From Rhodospirillaceae bacterium (GTDB lineage Bacteria > Pseudomonadota > Alphaproteobacteria > Rhodospirillales > Magnetovibrionaceae): a DNA stretch of 12,986 bases. Positions 6,549 to 12,986 of this stretch are shown one piece after another (the first letter of the stretch is position 1; each line of letters begins with the position of its first letter). A program made the position numbers and the translations under genes. The DNA is taken from assembly GCA_002401565.1 (NCBI GenBank), contig NVTL01000016.1:15355-28340 (forward strand), in the 5' to 3' direction. The notes beneath the pieces are model-generated. The model was not told the origin of the DNA. It was given only the letters and a program-made list of their open reading frames with translations, and ran no database searches.

Positions 6549-7919
6549 ATGGCAGGCAAATTAACATTAGACGAACTGCGCCAAGCAGGAAAAAAAGGCG
6601 AGATTGATACGGTTTTAGCCGTGCTTGTCGACATGCAGGGCCGTTTGATGGGCAAACGCATGCACATCGATTTTTTTGTCGATGGCGCGTGGGCAGAAAC
6701 TCATTGTTGCAATTATTTGCTGGCCACCGATATGGAAATGGAAACTGTCGAAGGTTATAAATCGACGGGTTGGGAATCGGGTTACGGCGATTATATGATG
6801 AAGCCGGACCTAGACACCTTGCGCCGGATCCCGTGGTTAGAAGGCACCGCCTTGGTCATTTGTGACGTGTTGGATCACCACACAAAAGAACCTATAGCGC
6901 ATTCCCCACGGGCCATTTTGAAAAAGCAAATTGCGCGGCTAGAAGACTTAGGCATGAAGGCTTACATGGCGACCGAACTGGAATTTTTCCTGTTCAAGGA
7001 AAGCTTCGAAGAAGCCCAAGAGTCTGGGTACAGAAACCTCACGCCATCGAGTGCCTACAACGAAGATTACAATATTTTTCAGACCACCAAAGAAGAAGAC
7101 GTCATGCGCGCGATCCGCAACGGATTGAACGGCGCTGATATTCCGGTGGAAAATTCAAAAGGCGAAGCGTGCGCCGGACAGGCCGAAATTAATGTGCGTT
7201 ACGCCGAAGCCCTGTCCATGGGGGATCGCCACGCGATCATCAAAAATGGCTGTAAAGAAATCGCTTGGGCCAAAGGCCGTTCGGTCAGCTTTATGGCGAA
7301 ATGGAGCTATGACGCGGCGGGCAATTCTTCGCACGTTCATCAATCGCTGTGGAGCTTGGACGGCAAAACGTCGTTGTTTTATGATAAAGACAGCGCATAC
7401 GGCATGTCGGATTTGATGCGCCATTACTTGGCGGGCATGTTGAAACACGCCAGCGAGATCACATATTTTCTGGCGCCGTACATCAATTCTTACAAACGCT
7501 TTAGGGAAGGCACGTTCGCTCCGACCAAGGCGATTTGGGCTAAGGATAACCGCACCGCCGGATACCGCATTTGCGGTGCCGAAAGCAAAGCCGTGCGTAT
7601 TGAATGCCGGGTTGGGGGAGCAGATTTAAATCCATACCTCGCCATGGCGGCCATGTTGGCTGCGGGCATTGACGGCATGGAAAATAAATTGGAACTGGAG
7701 GCCGAAGCCCAAGGTGATGCTTACGCCAATCCGGACGCTCGGGAAATTCCAACCACGCTGCGCGATGCTATTGTTGAATTGGATAATTCCAAAATGTTGC
7801 GTTCCGCGCTTGGAAATGACGTCATCGATCACTATGTCCATGCTGGACGTTGGGAACAATATGAACAAGACCGTCGCGTCACGGACTGGGAAGTCCAGCG
7901 CGGCTTTGAAAGAGCTTAA
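6549..7919 (+). CDS. Glutamine synthetase-like amide ligase (candidate gamma-glutamyl-amine synthetase)
   Basis: This 456-residue member of the glutamine synthetase fold probably uses ATP to join glutamate to an amine. Catalytic-core motifs are present: metal ligands E143 and E145 in ATELEFFLF, GQAEINVRYAEA (210-221; E213, E220), NSSHVHQSL (259-267), the phosphate/glutamate region around NRTAGYRI (334-341) and RIECRVGGADLNPYLAMAAM (350-369). It differs from housekeeping GlnA. The N-terminal DGSS motif, whose Asp binds ammonium, is replaced around STGWESGYGDYMMKPD (72-87), and the NLYDLPPE adenylylation loop is missing near 388-403. Both differences suit a biosynthetically unregulated ligase for amines, like PuuA, GMAS or IpuC. 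I chose the ATG at 6549 because AAGGTGAG precedes it; the open frame upstream runs inside dctP. Fifteen bases separate it from the ALDH gene. Confidence 0.88.
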   Translation: MAGKLTLDELRQAGKKGEIDTVLAVLVDMQGRLMGKRMHIDFFVDGAWAETHCCNYLLATDMEMETVEGYKSTGWESGYGDYMMKPDLDTLRRIPWLEGTALVICDVLDHHTKEPIAHSPRAILKKQIARLEDLGMKAYMATELEFFLFKESFEEAQESGYRNLTPSSAYNEDYNIFQTTKEEDVMRAIRNGLNGADIPVENSKGEACAGQAEINVRYAEALSMGDRHAIIKNGCKEIAWAKGRSVSFMAKWSYDAAGNSSHVHQSLWSLDGKTSLFYDKDSAYGMSDLMRHYLAGMLKHASEITYFLAPYINSYKRFREGTFAPTKAIWAKDNRTAGYRICGAESKAVRIECRVGGADLNPYLAMAAMLAAGIDGMENKLELEAEAQGDAYANPDAREIPTTLRDAIVELDNSKMLRSALGNDVIDHYVHAGRWEQYEQDRRVTDWEVQRGFERA

Positions 7920-7934
7920 TTTAAGAGAAAAAAC

Positions 7935-9317
7935 ATGACAAATGTAATCAAATGTATCTCCCCCGTGGACGGTTCGGTGTATGTCGAACGTCCTATCGCG
8001 ACCTCAGGTGAAGCCAAAGCGATTGTTGATAAAGCCCATGCTGCTCAAAAAGAATGGGCCGCACGGCCGATGGCAGACCGCATCAAATTGGTCGAGGCTG
8101 GTGTTAAACGCCTTGGCGAAATGAATGACGATGTGGTTGTTGAACTGGCTCATATGATGGGCCGCCCGGTGCGCTATGGTGGTGAATTTGGCGGCGTTAA
8201 TGATCGTGCTGCTTACATGGGCAGCATCGCCGAAGAAGCCTTAAAACCCATTATTGTTGAAGAGTCCGATGCGTTTGAACGTCGCATCGTGCGCGAAGCT
8301 CACGGTGTGGTGCTGGTCATTGCCCCGTGGAATTACCCGTACATGACGGCGATCAATACCGTTGCCCCGGCTTTGATTGCGGGCAATACGGTGATCATCA
8401 AACACGCCAGCCAAACGGTTTTGGTTGGTGAACGCTTGGTCAAAGCATTTGTTGAAGCGGGTGTACCTGCTGACGTGTTCCAAAATATCTTTTTAGATCA
8501 CGACACAACGTCATCCTTGATCGCGGCCAGAAGCTTTGATTTTATAAACTTCACCGGCTCTGTTGGTGGTGGTCAGGCCATGGAAAAAGCAGCGGCGGGA
8601 ACCTTTGTTCCTGTTGGTTTGGAATTGGGTGGCAAAGATCCCGGTTACGTCATGGACGATGCCAATTTAGACGCGGCCGTCGAAACCTTGATTGATGGAG
8701 CGATGTTTAATGCTGGTCAGTGTTGTTGTGGGATTGAACGTATTTACGTGATCGAAAGCCTGTATGACGCATTTGTCGAAAAGGCTGTGAAGATTGTCTC
8801 GGGTTATAAACTGGGCAATCCATTAAAAGAAGAGACCACCATCGGTCCCATGGCGCACAAACGTTTTGCCGCCGAGGTCCGTAATCAAATTTCCGAAGCC
8901 ATCAGCGATGGCGCAACGCCCATGATCGATGCTGCATTATTTCCCGAAGACGATGGCGGAGCTTACCTGGCGCCGCAAATTCTCACCAACGTAAATCATT
9001 CCATGCGGGTGATGCGCGATGAATCCTTTGGTCCCGTTGTGGGCATCATGAAAGTCAAAGACGACGCCGAAGCTTTGGAACTGATGAACGATTGTGAATT
9101 TGGATTGACGGCGTCTATCTGGACGCAAGATGCCAGCCGTGCCGCCGCGATGGGCGCTCAGTTAGAAGTCGGCACGGTGTTTATGAACCGCGCCGATTAT
9201 GTTGATCCGGGCCTGTGTTGGACCGGGTGCAAAGCCACAGGCCGTGGCGGCGCTTTGTCTGTTATTGGGTTCCATAATCTAACCCGTCCAAAATCTTACC
9301 ACCTAAAGAAAGCTTAA
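7935..9317 (+). CDS. NAD(P)-dependent aldehyde dehydrogenase
   Basis: This 460-residue cytoplasmic enzyme oxidises an aldehyde to a carboxylate. All ALDH landmarks are visible: APWNYP (130-135, with N133 stabilising the intermediate), the Rossmann loop FTGSVGGGQAM (206-216), LELGGKDP with general base E230, the nucleophile region NAGQCCCGIER with catalytic C264 flanked by C263 and C265, and ESFGPV (363-368). It is slightly shorter than the usual 480-500 residues. It lies between the GS-like ligase and the Fe-ADH, four bases before the latter, so the pair probably act in sequence on one substrate, alcohol to aldehyde to acid. By the gamma-glutamylation model the aldehyde is a gamma-glutamyl-amino-aldehyde, the same kind of substrate used by PuuC. 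A weak AAGAG ribosome binding site precedes the ATG. Confidence 0.94.
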   Translation: MTNVIKCISPVDGSVYVERPIATSGEAKAIVDKAHAAQKEWAARPMADRIKLVEAGVKRLGEMNDDVVVELAHMMGRPVRYGGEFGGVNDRAAYMGSIAEEALKPIIVEESDAFERRIVREAHGVVLVIAPWNYPYMTAINTVAPALIAGNTVIIKHASQTVLVGERLVKAFVEAGVPADVFQNIFLDHDTTSSLIAARSFDFINFTGSVGGGQAMEKAAAGTFVPVGLELGGKDPGYVMDDANLDAAVETLIDGAMFNAGQCCCGIERIYVIESLYDAFVEKAVKIVSGYKLGNPLKEETTIGPMAHKRFAAEVRNQISEAISDGATPMIDAALFPEDDGGAYLAPQILTNVNHSMRVMRDESFGPVVGIMKVKDDAEALELMNDCEFGLTASIWTQDASRAAAMGAQLEVGTVFMNRADYVDPGLCWTGCKATGRGGALSVIGFHNLTRPKSYHLKKA

Positions 9318-9321
9318 CGTC

Positions 9322-10467
9322 ATGACCTTGACCGCAAATTGGAGCTACCCCACGGCCATTCGTTTTGGTGCGGGCCGCATTAAAGAACTCGCCAAAGCCT
9401 GCGAAGCCACGGGCATCAAACGTCCGTTATTGGTCACCGACCGGGGCTTGGCAAATCTGCCGATCACCCAAAATGCGCTGGACCTGTTGGACAAAGCAGG
9501 TTTGGGCCGGGCCATGTTCAGCGAAGTTGATCCCAACCCCAGCGACATTAACTTGGAAGCCGGCGTTAAAGTATTTAAAGCCGGAAACCACGATGGTGTG
9601 ATCGCCTTTGGGGGTGGTTCAGGCTTGGACTTGGGCAAAGTGATTGCTTTTCAGGCCGGACAAACCCGCCCGGTTTGGGATTTCGAAGACGTTGACGATT
9701 GGTGGACGCGTGCCGATGCGGACGCTATTGCCCCCATCATCGCCGTGCCGACCACCGCAGGCACCGGGTCCGAAGTGGGCCGGGCTGGGGTTTTGACCAA
9801 CGCCAAAACCCACGTTAAAAAAATCATCTTCCACCCTAAAATCCTGCCCGCAATCGTCATTTGCGATCCGGAATTGACCGTGGGCATGCCGACTGTGATT
9901 ACGGTCGGCACGGGCTTGGATGCGTTTATTCATTGCTTGGAAGCTTACAGCTCGCCATTTTATCATCCCATGAGCCAAGGCATCGCTTTGGAAGGCATGC
10001 GTTTGGTCAAAGAAAACCTGCCCAAAGTTTTTGCCGACCCGAACGATATCGAAGCCCGCAGCCATTTGATGAGTGCGGCCGCCATGGGCGCCACGGCGTT
10101 TCAAAAAGGTCTGGGCGCGATGCATGCCATGTCTCATCCCATCGGTGCCACGTATAATACGCACCACGGTATGACCAATGCGGTGGTGATGCCCGCCGTG
10201 TTGAAATTTAACCGTCCCGCGATCGAAGGCCGCATTGATGCGCTTGCCGCTTATCTGGGTATCGAAGGTGGGTTTGATGGGTTTTATGATTATGTCATGA
10301 AATTACGCGCGGATTTAGGCGTTCCCGCGACTCTAACCGATTTCGGCGTGCCCAATGATCGCCTTGATGATTTGGCGGCGATGGCTGTGGCCGATCCGTG
10401 CGCGGGTGGAAATCCTGTTGAACTGACCTTGGATGCGGCAAAATCCTTGTACAAGGACTGTTTTTAA
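9322..10467 (+). CDS. Iron-containing alcohol dehydrogenase
   Basis: This 381-residue group III (iron-type) alcohol dehydrogenase has the normal length for the family. The dinucleotide-binding region is GGGSGLDLGK (97-106), followed by PTTAGTGSEV (143-152). The metal site is complete by comparison with FucO: D200 and H204 in TGLDAFIHCLEAY, H268 in GAMHAMSHP and H282 in THHGM. The C-terminal DPCAGGNPVELTLDAAKSLY is also typical. It closes the operon, starting four bases after the ALDH stop, and has no separate promoter. It is the enzyme that makes this cluster differ from a polyamine (Puu) pathway, because it needs a hydroxyl on the substrate. Reduction of an aldehyde to an alcohol is the alternative direction, but the tight coupling to an ALDH favours oxidation. 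Confidence 0.94.
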   Translation: MTLTANWSYPTAIRFGAGRIKELAKACEATGIKRPLLVTDRGLANLPITQNALDLLDKAGLGRAMFSEVDPNPSDINLEAGVKVFKAGNHDGVIAFGGGSGLDLGKVIAFQAGQTRPVWDFEDVDDWWTRADADAIAPIIAVPTTAGTGSEVGRAGVLTNAKTHVKKIIFHPKILPAIVICDPELTVGMPTVITVGTGLDAFIHCLEAYSSPFYHPMSQGIALEGMRLVKENLPKVFADPNDIEARSHLMSAAAMGATAFQKGLGAMHAMSHPIGATYNTHHGMTNAVVMPAVLKFNRPAIEGRIDALAAYLGIEGGFDGFYDYVMKLRADLGVPATLTDFGVPNDRLDDLAAMAVADPCAGGNPVELTLDAAKSLYKDCF

Positions 10468-10474
10468 GTAAACG

Positions 10475-10522
10475 AAAAAGCCGGTGTTCTTTACTCTGTT
10501 TGATCAGATGAAGAACCCGGCT
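10475..10522 (-). terminator. Rho-independent terminator of the small - strand gene
   Basis: AGCCGG (10479-10484) pairs with CCGGCT (10517-10522), and GTTCTT (10486-10491) pairs with AAGAAC (10511-10516), with T10485 bulged. The loop is 19 bases. Read on the - strand, the stem ends in TTTTT (complement of 10475-10479). One arm lies inside the last codons of the 101-residue gene, whose stop codon (10491-10493) sits at the stem-loop boundary. No T-tract follows on the + strand, so it is not clearly a terminator for the operon ending at 10467. Confidence 0.65.
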
Positions 10523-10796
10523 GATTGCCTGTATCTGGGTGATCTGCAATCCACTGTTCAAGCTTTTGGGCTTCGGCGTGGTACATTTTACTTTCCGCAT
10601 TATCCCCGCCCATAGATTTCCCCAACAAACTGGCATGCAACATGTTGGCGCAATACAGGGGCGCAGACGATTGTTTGTGGTATTGGCGGGTGCATTTGCC
10701 ATCGACTTCGCAATACGACGTCCACATTGAAATGGCCCCTTCAATGTCGTCGGCTTGAAGTTTTTGCAAAAGACCTTCATAAGGAGGGGTATTCAT
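10491..10796 (-). CDS. Small conserved-looking hypothetical protein with three cysteines
   Basis: I do not recognise this 101-residue protein. It is predicted to be cytoplasmic and mostly helical: two helices at about residues 5-28 (resembling one TPR-like hairpin), a cysteine-bearing middle (C29, C35, C49; SYCEVDGKC then LYCANM), another helical pair to about 86, and a polar disordered tail rich in Ser, Gly, Asp and Gln. It has no signal peptide. Support for a real gene comes from AGGAT upstream of the ATG, a promoter-like pair on the same strand, and an intrinsic terminator at its end. It stands alone between the catabolic operon (convergent) and the histidine kinase gene (divergent). The overlapping longer frame in another phase lacks these signals. 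Confidence 0.7.
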   Translation of the reverse strand: MNTPPYEGLLQKLQADDIEGAISMWTSYCEVDGKCTRQYHKQSSAPLYCANMLHASLLGKSMGGDNAESKMYHAEAQKLEQWIADHPDTGNQPGSSSDQTE

Positions 10797-10828
10797 AGGC
10801 TATCCTAAATTAAAGGGTGGGATTCTCT

Positions 10829-10858
10829 AGTATATACCAATGTGCTGGAATGTCTCAA
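10829..10858 (-). promoter_or_regulatory. Putative promoter of the 101-residue gene
   Basis: On the - strand TTGAGA (complement of 10853-10858) is followed by TATACT (complement of 10829-10834) after 18 bases, or by TATATA after 16. The AGGAT ribosome binding site and ATG follow about 33 bases downstream. The same region holds an imperfect inverted repeat, TATACCAATG (10833-10842) against CAATGGTATA (10867-10876), that could bind a regulator of either divergent gene. Confidence 0.5.
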
Positions 10859-10907
10859 TTCTTAATCAATGGTATAGCGTGTAAGCGTGGGACTTTCAGG
10901 GGGCTGA

Positions 10908-12395
10908 ATGGGCGATAATCGCTATAAAGAACTGGTCGAACAGATCTCAGACTGGTTGTGGGAAGTCGATGAAAACGCTTGCTATACATACGCGAGCCCG
11001 AAAATTTATGACCTATTAGGACATGCGCCCGAAGATGTCATCGGTAAAACGCCCTTTGATTTGATGTCCGTGGAAGAAGCGGACCGCATTGGTAAGATTA
11101 TCGGGCCAATCTTTCAAAACAGAGAACCCTTTTCCCAGCTGGAAAATGTCAATCGGCATTTAGATGGCCGACGGGTCATTTTGGAAACCAGTGGCGTGCC
11201 GTTTTTTGATGAGGACGGTACCTTTAAAGGTTACCGCGGCATTGATCGTGACATTACCCACAGAAAACAAATTGAAACGGAATTGGCCGACAAAGCCACC
11301 GAATTAAAATCTCAACAATTCGCCCTAGATGTGCACGCCATTGTCAGCATCACCGATGTTGAAGGCAAAATCCATTACGCCAATCAGAAATTTTGCGACA
11401 TTTCGGGGTATTCTGTGACGGAATTACAGGGGCAAAATCACCGCATTATTAAATCTGACGAACATCCCCCCGAATTTTTCAAAGAAATGTGGCAAACCAT
11501 TTCCCAAGGGGATGTGTGGCAGGGCGAGATCAAAAACACGGCCAAGTGCGGCCGGGCGTATTGGGTGATGAGCACAATCGTGCCGTCGTTAAATGCCAAA
11601 GGCAAGCCGTTTCAGTATATTTCGATCCGCACCGATATCACCGAACGCAAAACGGCGGAGCTGAAGGCGATTACGGCCAACCGTACAAAATCGGATCTGA
11701 TGGCCAACATGAGCCATGAATTGCGGACACCCTTAAACGCCATCATCGGATTTTCCGCAGCCATCCGATCCCAAGTCTTTGGCGAGCTGGGGCATGCAAA
11801 ATACGCGGAATATATCGAAGACATCCATTATTCAGGTCAGCATCTGTTGGATTTAATCAACGATATTTTGGACGTGTCGGCCATTGAAGCCGGGGCCATA
11901 AATTTACAAGAAGAATTGGTCAGCATTTATGAGGTGGTCGAAACCTCTATTCGTCTGATCCGACCCAAAGCCTCACAAAATGCTATCACCATCAGTTCTT
12001 TGATTGATGAAAATACGCCGCGCATTTTTGCAGACGAACGGCGCTTGAAACAAATTTTCTTAAACTTGCTCAGCAATGCGGTGAAATTTACGCCCAAACG
12101 TGGGGATGTGATCACCAGTTCTTGGCTGAATGAAGTTGGCGATCTGGTGATTTCTGTCGCCGATACGGGCATTGGCATGGATGAAGCCGAAATTCGCACC
12201 GCGCTCAGCGTCTTTGGTCAGGTCGATAGCGGATTGGACCGTCAGCACGAAGGCTCTGGGTTGGGCTTGCCCTTAACCGTGGGGTTGGTTGAAACGCACG
12301 GTGGACGTTTGGACATCAAAAGCGACAAAGGCCATGGTACGCAAGTCTTGGTGACGTTCCCCAAAGATCGTTTGCGGCCCTGTTTTCCGGCTTAA
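10908..12395 (+). CDS. Soluble PAS-PAS sensor histidine kinase
   Basis: This 495-residue sensor kinase has no membrane segment, so it senses a cytoplasmic signal. Domains in order are PAS 1 (about 5-120, ending GYRGIDRDITHRK), PAS 2 (about 132-250, ending QYISIRTDITERK), the HisKA dimerisation helix with phospho-acceptor H270 in NMSHELRTPLNAIIGFS, and HATPase_c (about 372-485) with the N-box NLLSNAVKF (N390), G1 DTGIGMD (419-425) and G2 GSGLGLPL (449-456). PAS 2 carries the ISGYS, WQTISQGDVWQGEI and YWVMSTIVP patterns seen in flavin-binding Aer/NifL-type PAS domains, which suggests redox or oxygen sensing. No response regulator lies next to it in the window, so it may be an orphan kinase. GGGGGCTGA directly precedes the ATG. 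It converges on the rhodanese gene with one base between stop codons. Confidence 0.93.
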   Translation: MGDNRYKELVEQISDWLWEVDENACYTYASPKIYDLLGHAPEDVIGKTPFDLMSVEEADRIGKIIGPIFQNREPFSQLENVNRHLDGRRVILETSGVPFFDEDGTFKGYRGIDRDITHRKQIETELADKATELKSQQFALDVHAIVSITDVEGKIHYANQKFCDISGYSVTELQGQNHRIIKSDEHPPEFFKEMWQTISQGDVWQGEIKNTAKCGRAYWVMSTIVPSLNAKGKPFQYISIRTDITERKTAELKAITANRTKSDLMANMSHELRTPLNAIIGFSAAIRSQVFGELGHAKYAEYIEDIHYSGQHLLDLINDILDVSAIEAGAINLQEELVSIYEVVETSIRLIRPKASQNAITISSLIDENTPRIFADERRLKQIFLNLLSNAVKFTPKRGDVITSSWLNEVGDLVISVADTGIGMDEAEIRTALSVFGQVDSGLDRQHEGSGLGLPLTVGLVETHGGRLDIKSDKGHGTQVLVTFPKDRLRPCFPA

Positions 12396-12404
12396 ATCAA
12401 GCCG
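12388..12404. other. Hairpin spanning both stop codons of a convergent pair
   Basis: CGGCTT (12388-12393) pairs with AAGCCG (12399-12404) around a five-base loop. The stem-loop covers the TAA of the kinase gene and the TGA of the rhodanese gene. There is no T-tract on either side. It resembles the stop-codon hairpin at 372-392. Confidence 0.35.
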
Positions 12405-12720
12405 CGTTGACAATACCCAAACCGGCCCGTTTCCAACCGGAAATTCCGCCTTCTAAAACATAAGCTTTGCCGGGAGCTTTATCCTTCAAAGCAGAACCGT
12501 ACATAGTGGTCCGTTGACCCGAATGGCACATGAACACGGTGATTTCTTCTGCGCCATGATCTAAATCGACGGTATGCCAAGCCGAAAGCGGCATTGATAC
12601 AGATTTTGAAATGCTTTCGCGGGCATATTCATGAGGTTCGCGCACATCAATCAAACGCACGCCATTGGCTTTTAATTTTTCATGCAGCTCAAGGGGGGTG
12701 ATTGGGGTCAAGTCATTCAT
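12397..12720 (-). CDS. Single-domain rhodanese-like sulfurtransferase
   Basis: This 107-residue protein consists of one rhodanese domain, the size of GlpE/PspE-type single-domain sulfurtransferases. Family landmarks are RLIDVREPHEYARESI (22-37), the active-site loop CHSGQR with catalytic C65, which would carry the persulfide, and the closing LEGGISGWKRAGL (89-101). No signal peptide is seen, so it should be cytoplasmic. The six-residue loop fits sulfur transfer rather than the seven-residue Cdc25-like phosphatase form. The gene sits downstream of a strong - strand terminator that separates it from the next gene to the right, and its own promoter is not evident. The sulfur acceptor is unknown. 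Confidence 0.9.
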   Translation of the reverse strand: MNDLTPITPLELHEKLKANGVRLIDVREPHEYARESISKSVSMPLSAWHTVDLDHGAEEITVFMCHSGQRTTMYGSALKDKAPGKAYVLEGGISGWKRAGLGIVNAA

Positions 12721-12752
12721 GTTTTCAAAAAGCCTTACGCTAAGAATTAGAT

Positions 12753-12795
12753 AAAAAAATGGTCGAGTTCCGGGGGGAGTGGAACTCGACCATTT
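12753..12795 (-). terminator. Strong rho-independent terminator
   Basis: AAATGGTCGAGTTCC (12757-12771) pairs perfectly with GGAACTCGACCATTT (12781-12795): fifteen pairs around a nine-base G-rich loop. On the - strand the stem is followed by a run of seven T (complement of 12753-12759), three of which also pair in the stem. It ends the gene whose stop is at 12834-12836. The near-ideal structure suggests a heavily transcribed upstream gene. Confidence 0.92.
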
Positions 12796-12833
12796 AGGTT
12801 GGGAGGCTAGGCCTCACCAGATCTCACGCCGGA

Positions 12834-12986
12834 TTAAGCCGGAGTGTAGATCGAATACTTGTTGTAAAAATCAGCAAAAAGAGTGACTTTTGCAACGCCA
12901 GCCGCAATCAAAATAGCGGATGCAGAGGCACAAGCGATGATGGGGGTGTTGGTGAATTTTGTGGCTTCGCCGCGTTTGTCAATTGC
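12834..12986 (-). CDS. C-terminal end of a small membrane protein (cut by the window edge)
   Basis: The frame is open from the window edge to a TAA at 12834-12836, giving the last 50 residues of a protein whose start lies outside the window. After a polar basic stretch (AIDKRGEATKF) comes a hydrophobic segment, about NTPIIACASASAILIAAGVA, that could be one membrane helix, then an aromatic tail (LFADFYNKYSIYTPA). I do not recognise the family. Codon use looks like the neighbouring genes. The strong terminator 38 bases after the stop supports this being a real and well-expressed gene. Confidence 0.65.
   Translation of the reverse strand, partial: AIDKRGEATKFTNTPIIACASASAILIAAGVAKVTLFADFYNKYSIYTPA

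Noticed and set aside
9619..10167. A 182-codon - strand frame inside the alcohol dehydrogenase gene
   Set aside because: It is fully antisense to an intact enzyme with all metal ligands, and its His- and Arg-rich composition is typical of the complement of a coding strand.
10295..10780. A 161-codon - strand frame overlapping the alcohol dehydrogenase end and the 101-residue gene
   Set aside because: It is antisense to a clear Fe-ADH, in another phase to the 101-residue gene, which has its own ribosome binding site, promoter and terminator. The composition (basic, proline-rich) is that of a shadow frame.
12802..12815. A small GAGGC/GCCTC hairpin between the truncated gene's stop and the main terminator
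   Set aside because: The stem is five pairs with no T-tract, and the strong terminator next to it explains the region.
1..12986. CRISPR arrays, tRNA or rRNA genes, insertion sequences, prophage or defence genes
   Set aside because: No regularly spaced repeats, cloverleaf or rRNA-like stretches, transposases, integrases or nuclease-type genes were seen on either strand.

Overview
The window looks like chromosome of a Gram-negative alphaproteobacterium, probably a marine or freshwater Rhodospirillales-type organism. The reasons are moderate GC with alphaproteobacterial codon use, a TRAP transporter with a Tat-exported binding protein, GTG/TTG starts, and PAS sensor kinase architecture. The taxonomic call is an inference from protein style, not from a marker gene.

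Layout. Positions 1-384 hold the end (or all) of an unrecognised + strand gene. Positions 394-2589 hold three - strand genes: an rpiR-type regulator (1714-2589), a SEC-C/YchJ protein (1171-1656) and a CxxCxxCC (YkgJ-family) protein (394-1149). The 184-base divergent region 2590-2773 carries three TTTCNGAAA-like palindromes around a TTGACA -35 element, a likely operator. Positions 2774-10467 form one long + strand operon: N-formylglutamate amidohydrolase-like enzyme, TRAP DctQ, DctM and DctP, a glutamine-synthetase-like ligase, an aldehyde dehydrogenase and an iron-type alcohol dehydrogenase. After it come a small cysteine-containing - strand gene with its own promoter and terminator (10491-10796), a soluble PAS-PAS histidine kinase (10908-12395), a single-domain rhodanese (12397-12720, - strand), a strong - strand terminator (12753-12795), and the C-terminus of a small membrane protein cut by the window edge (12834-12986, - strand).

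How the genes may work together. The operon has the parts of a gamma-glutamylation pathway, but with an alcohol dehydrogenase in place of an amine oxidase or monooxygenase. The simplest reading is that TRAP uptake brings in a small amino alcohol and the GS-like enzyme caps its amine with glutamate. The Fe-ADH and the ALDH then oxidise the hydroxyl to a carboxylate, and the amidohydrolase releases glutamate plus an amino acid (for example ethanolamine to glycine, alaninol to alanine, or 3-aminopropanol to beta-alanine). The divergent RpiR-family protein, whose SIS domain binds small molecules, is the natural regulator. The substrate is inferred, not shown. It is the main candidate for an undescribed system here.
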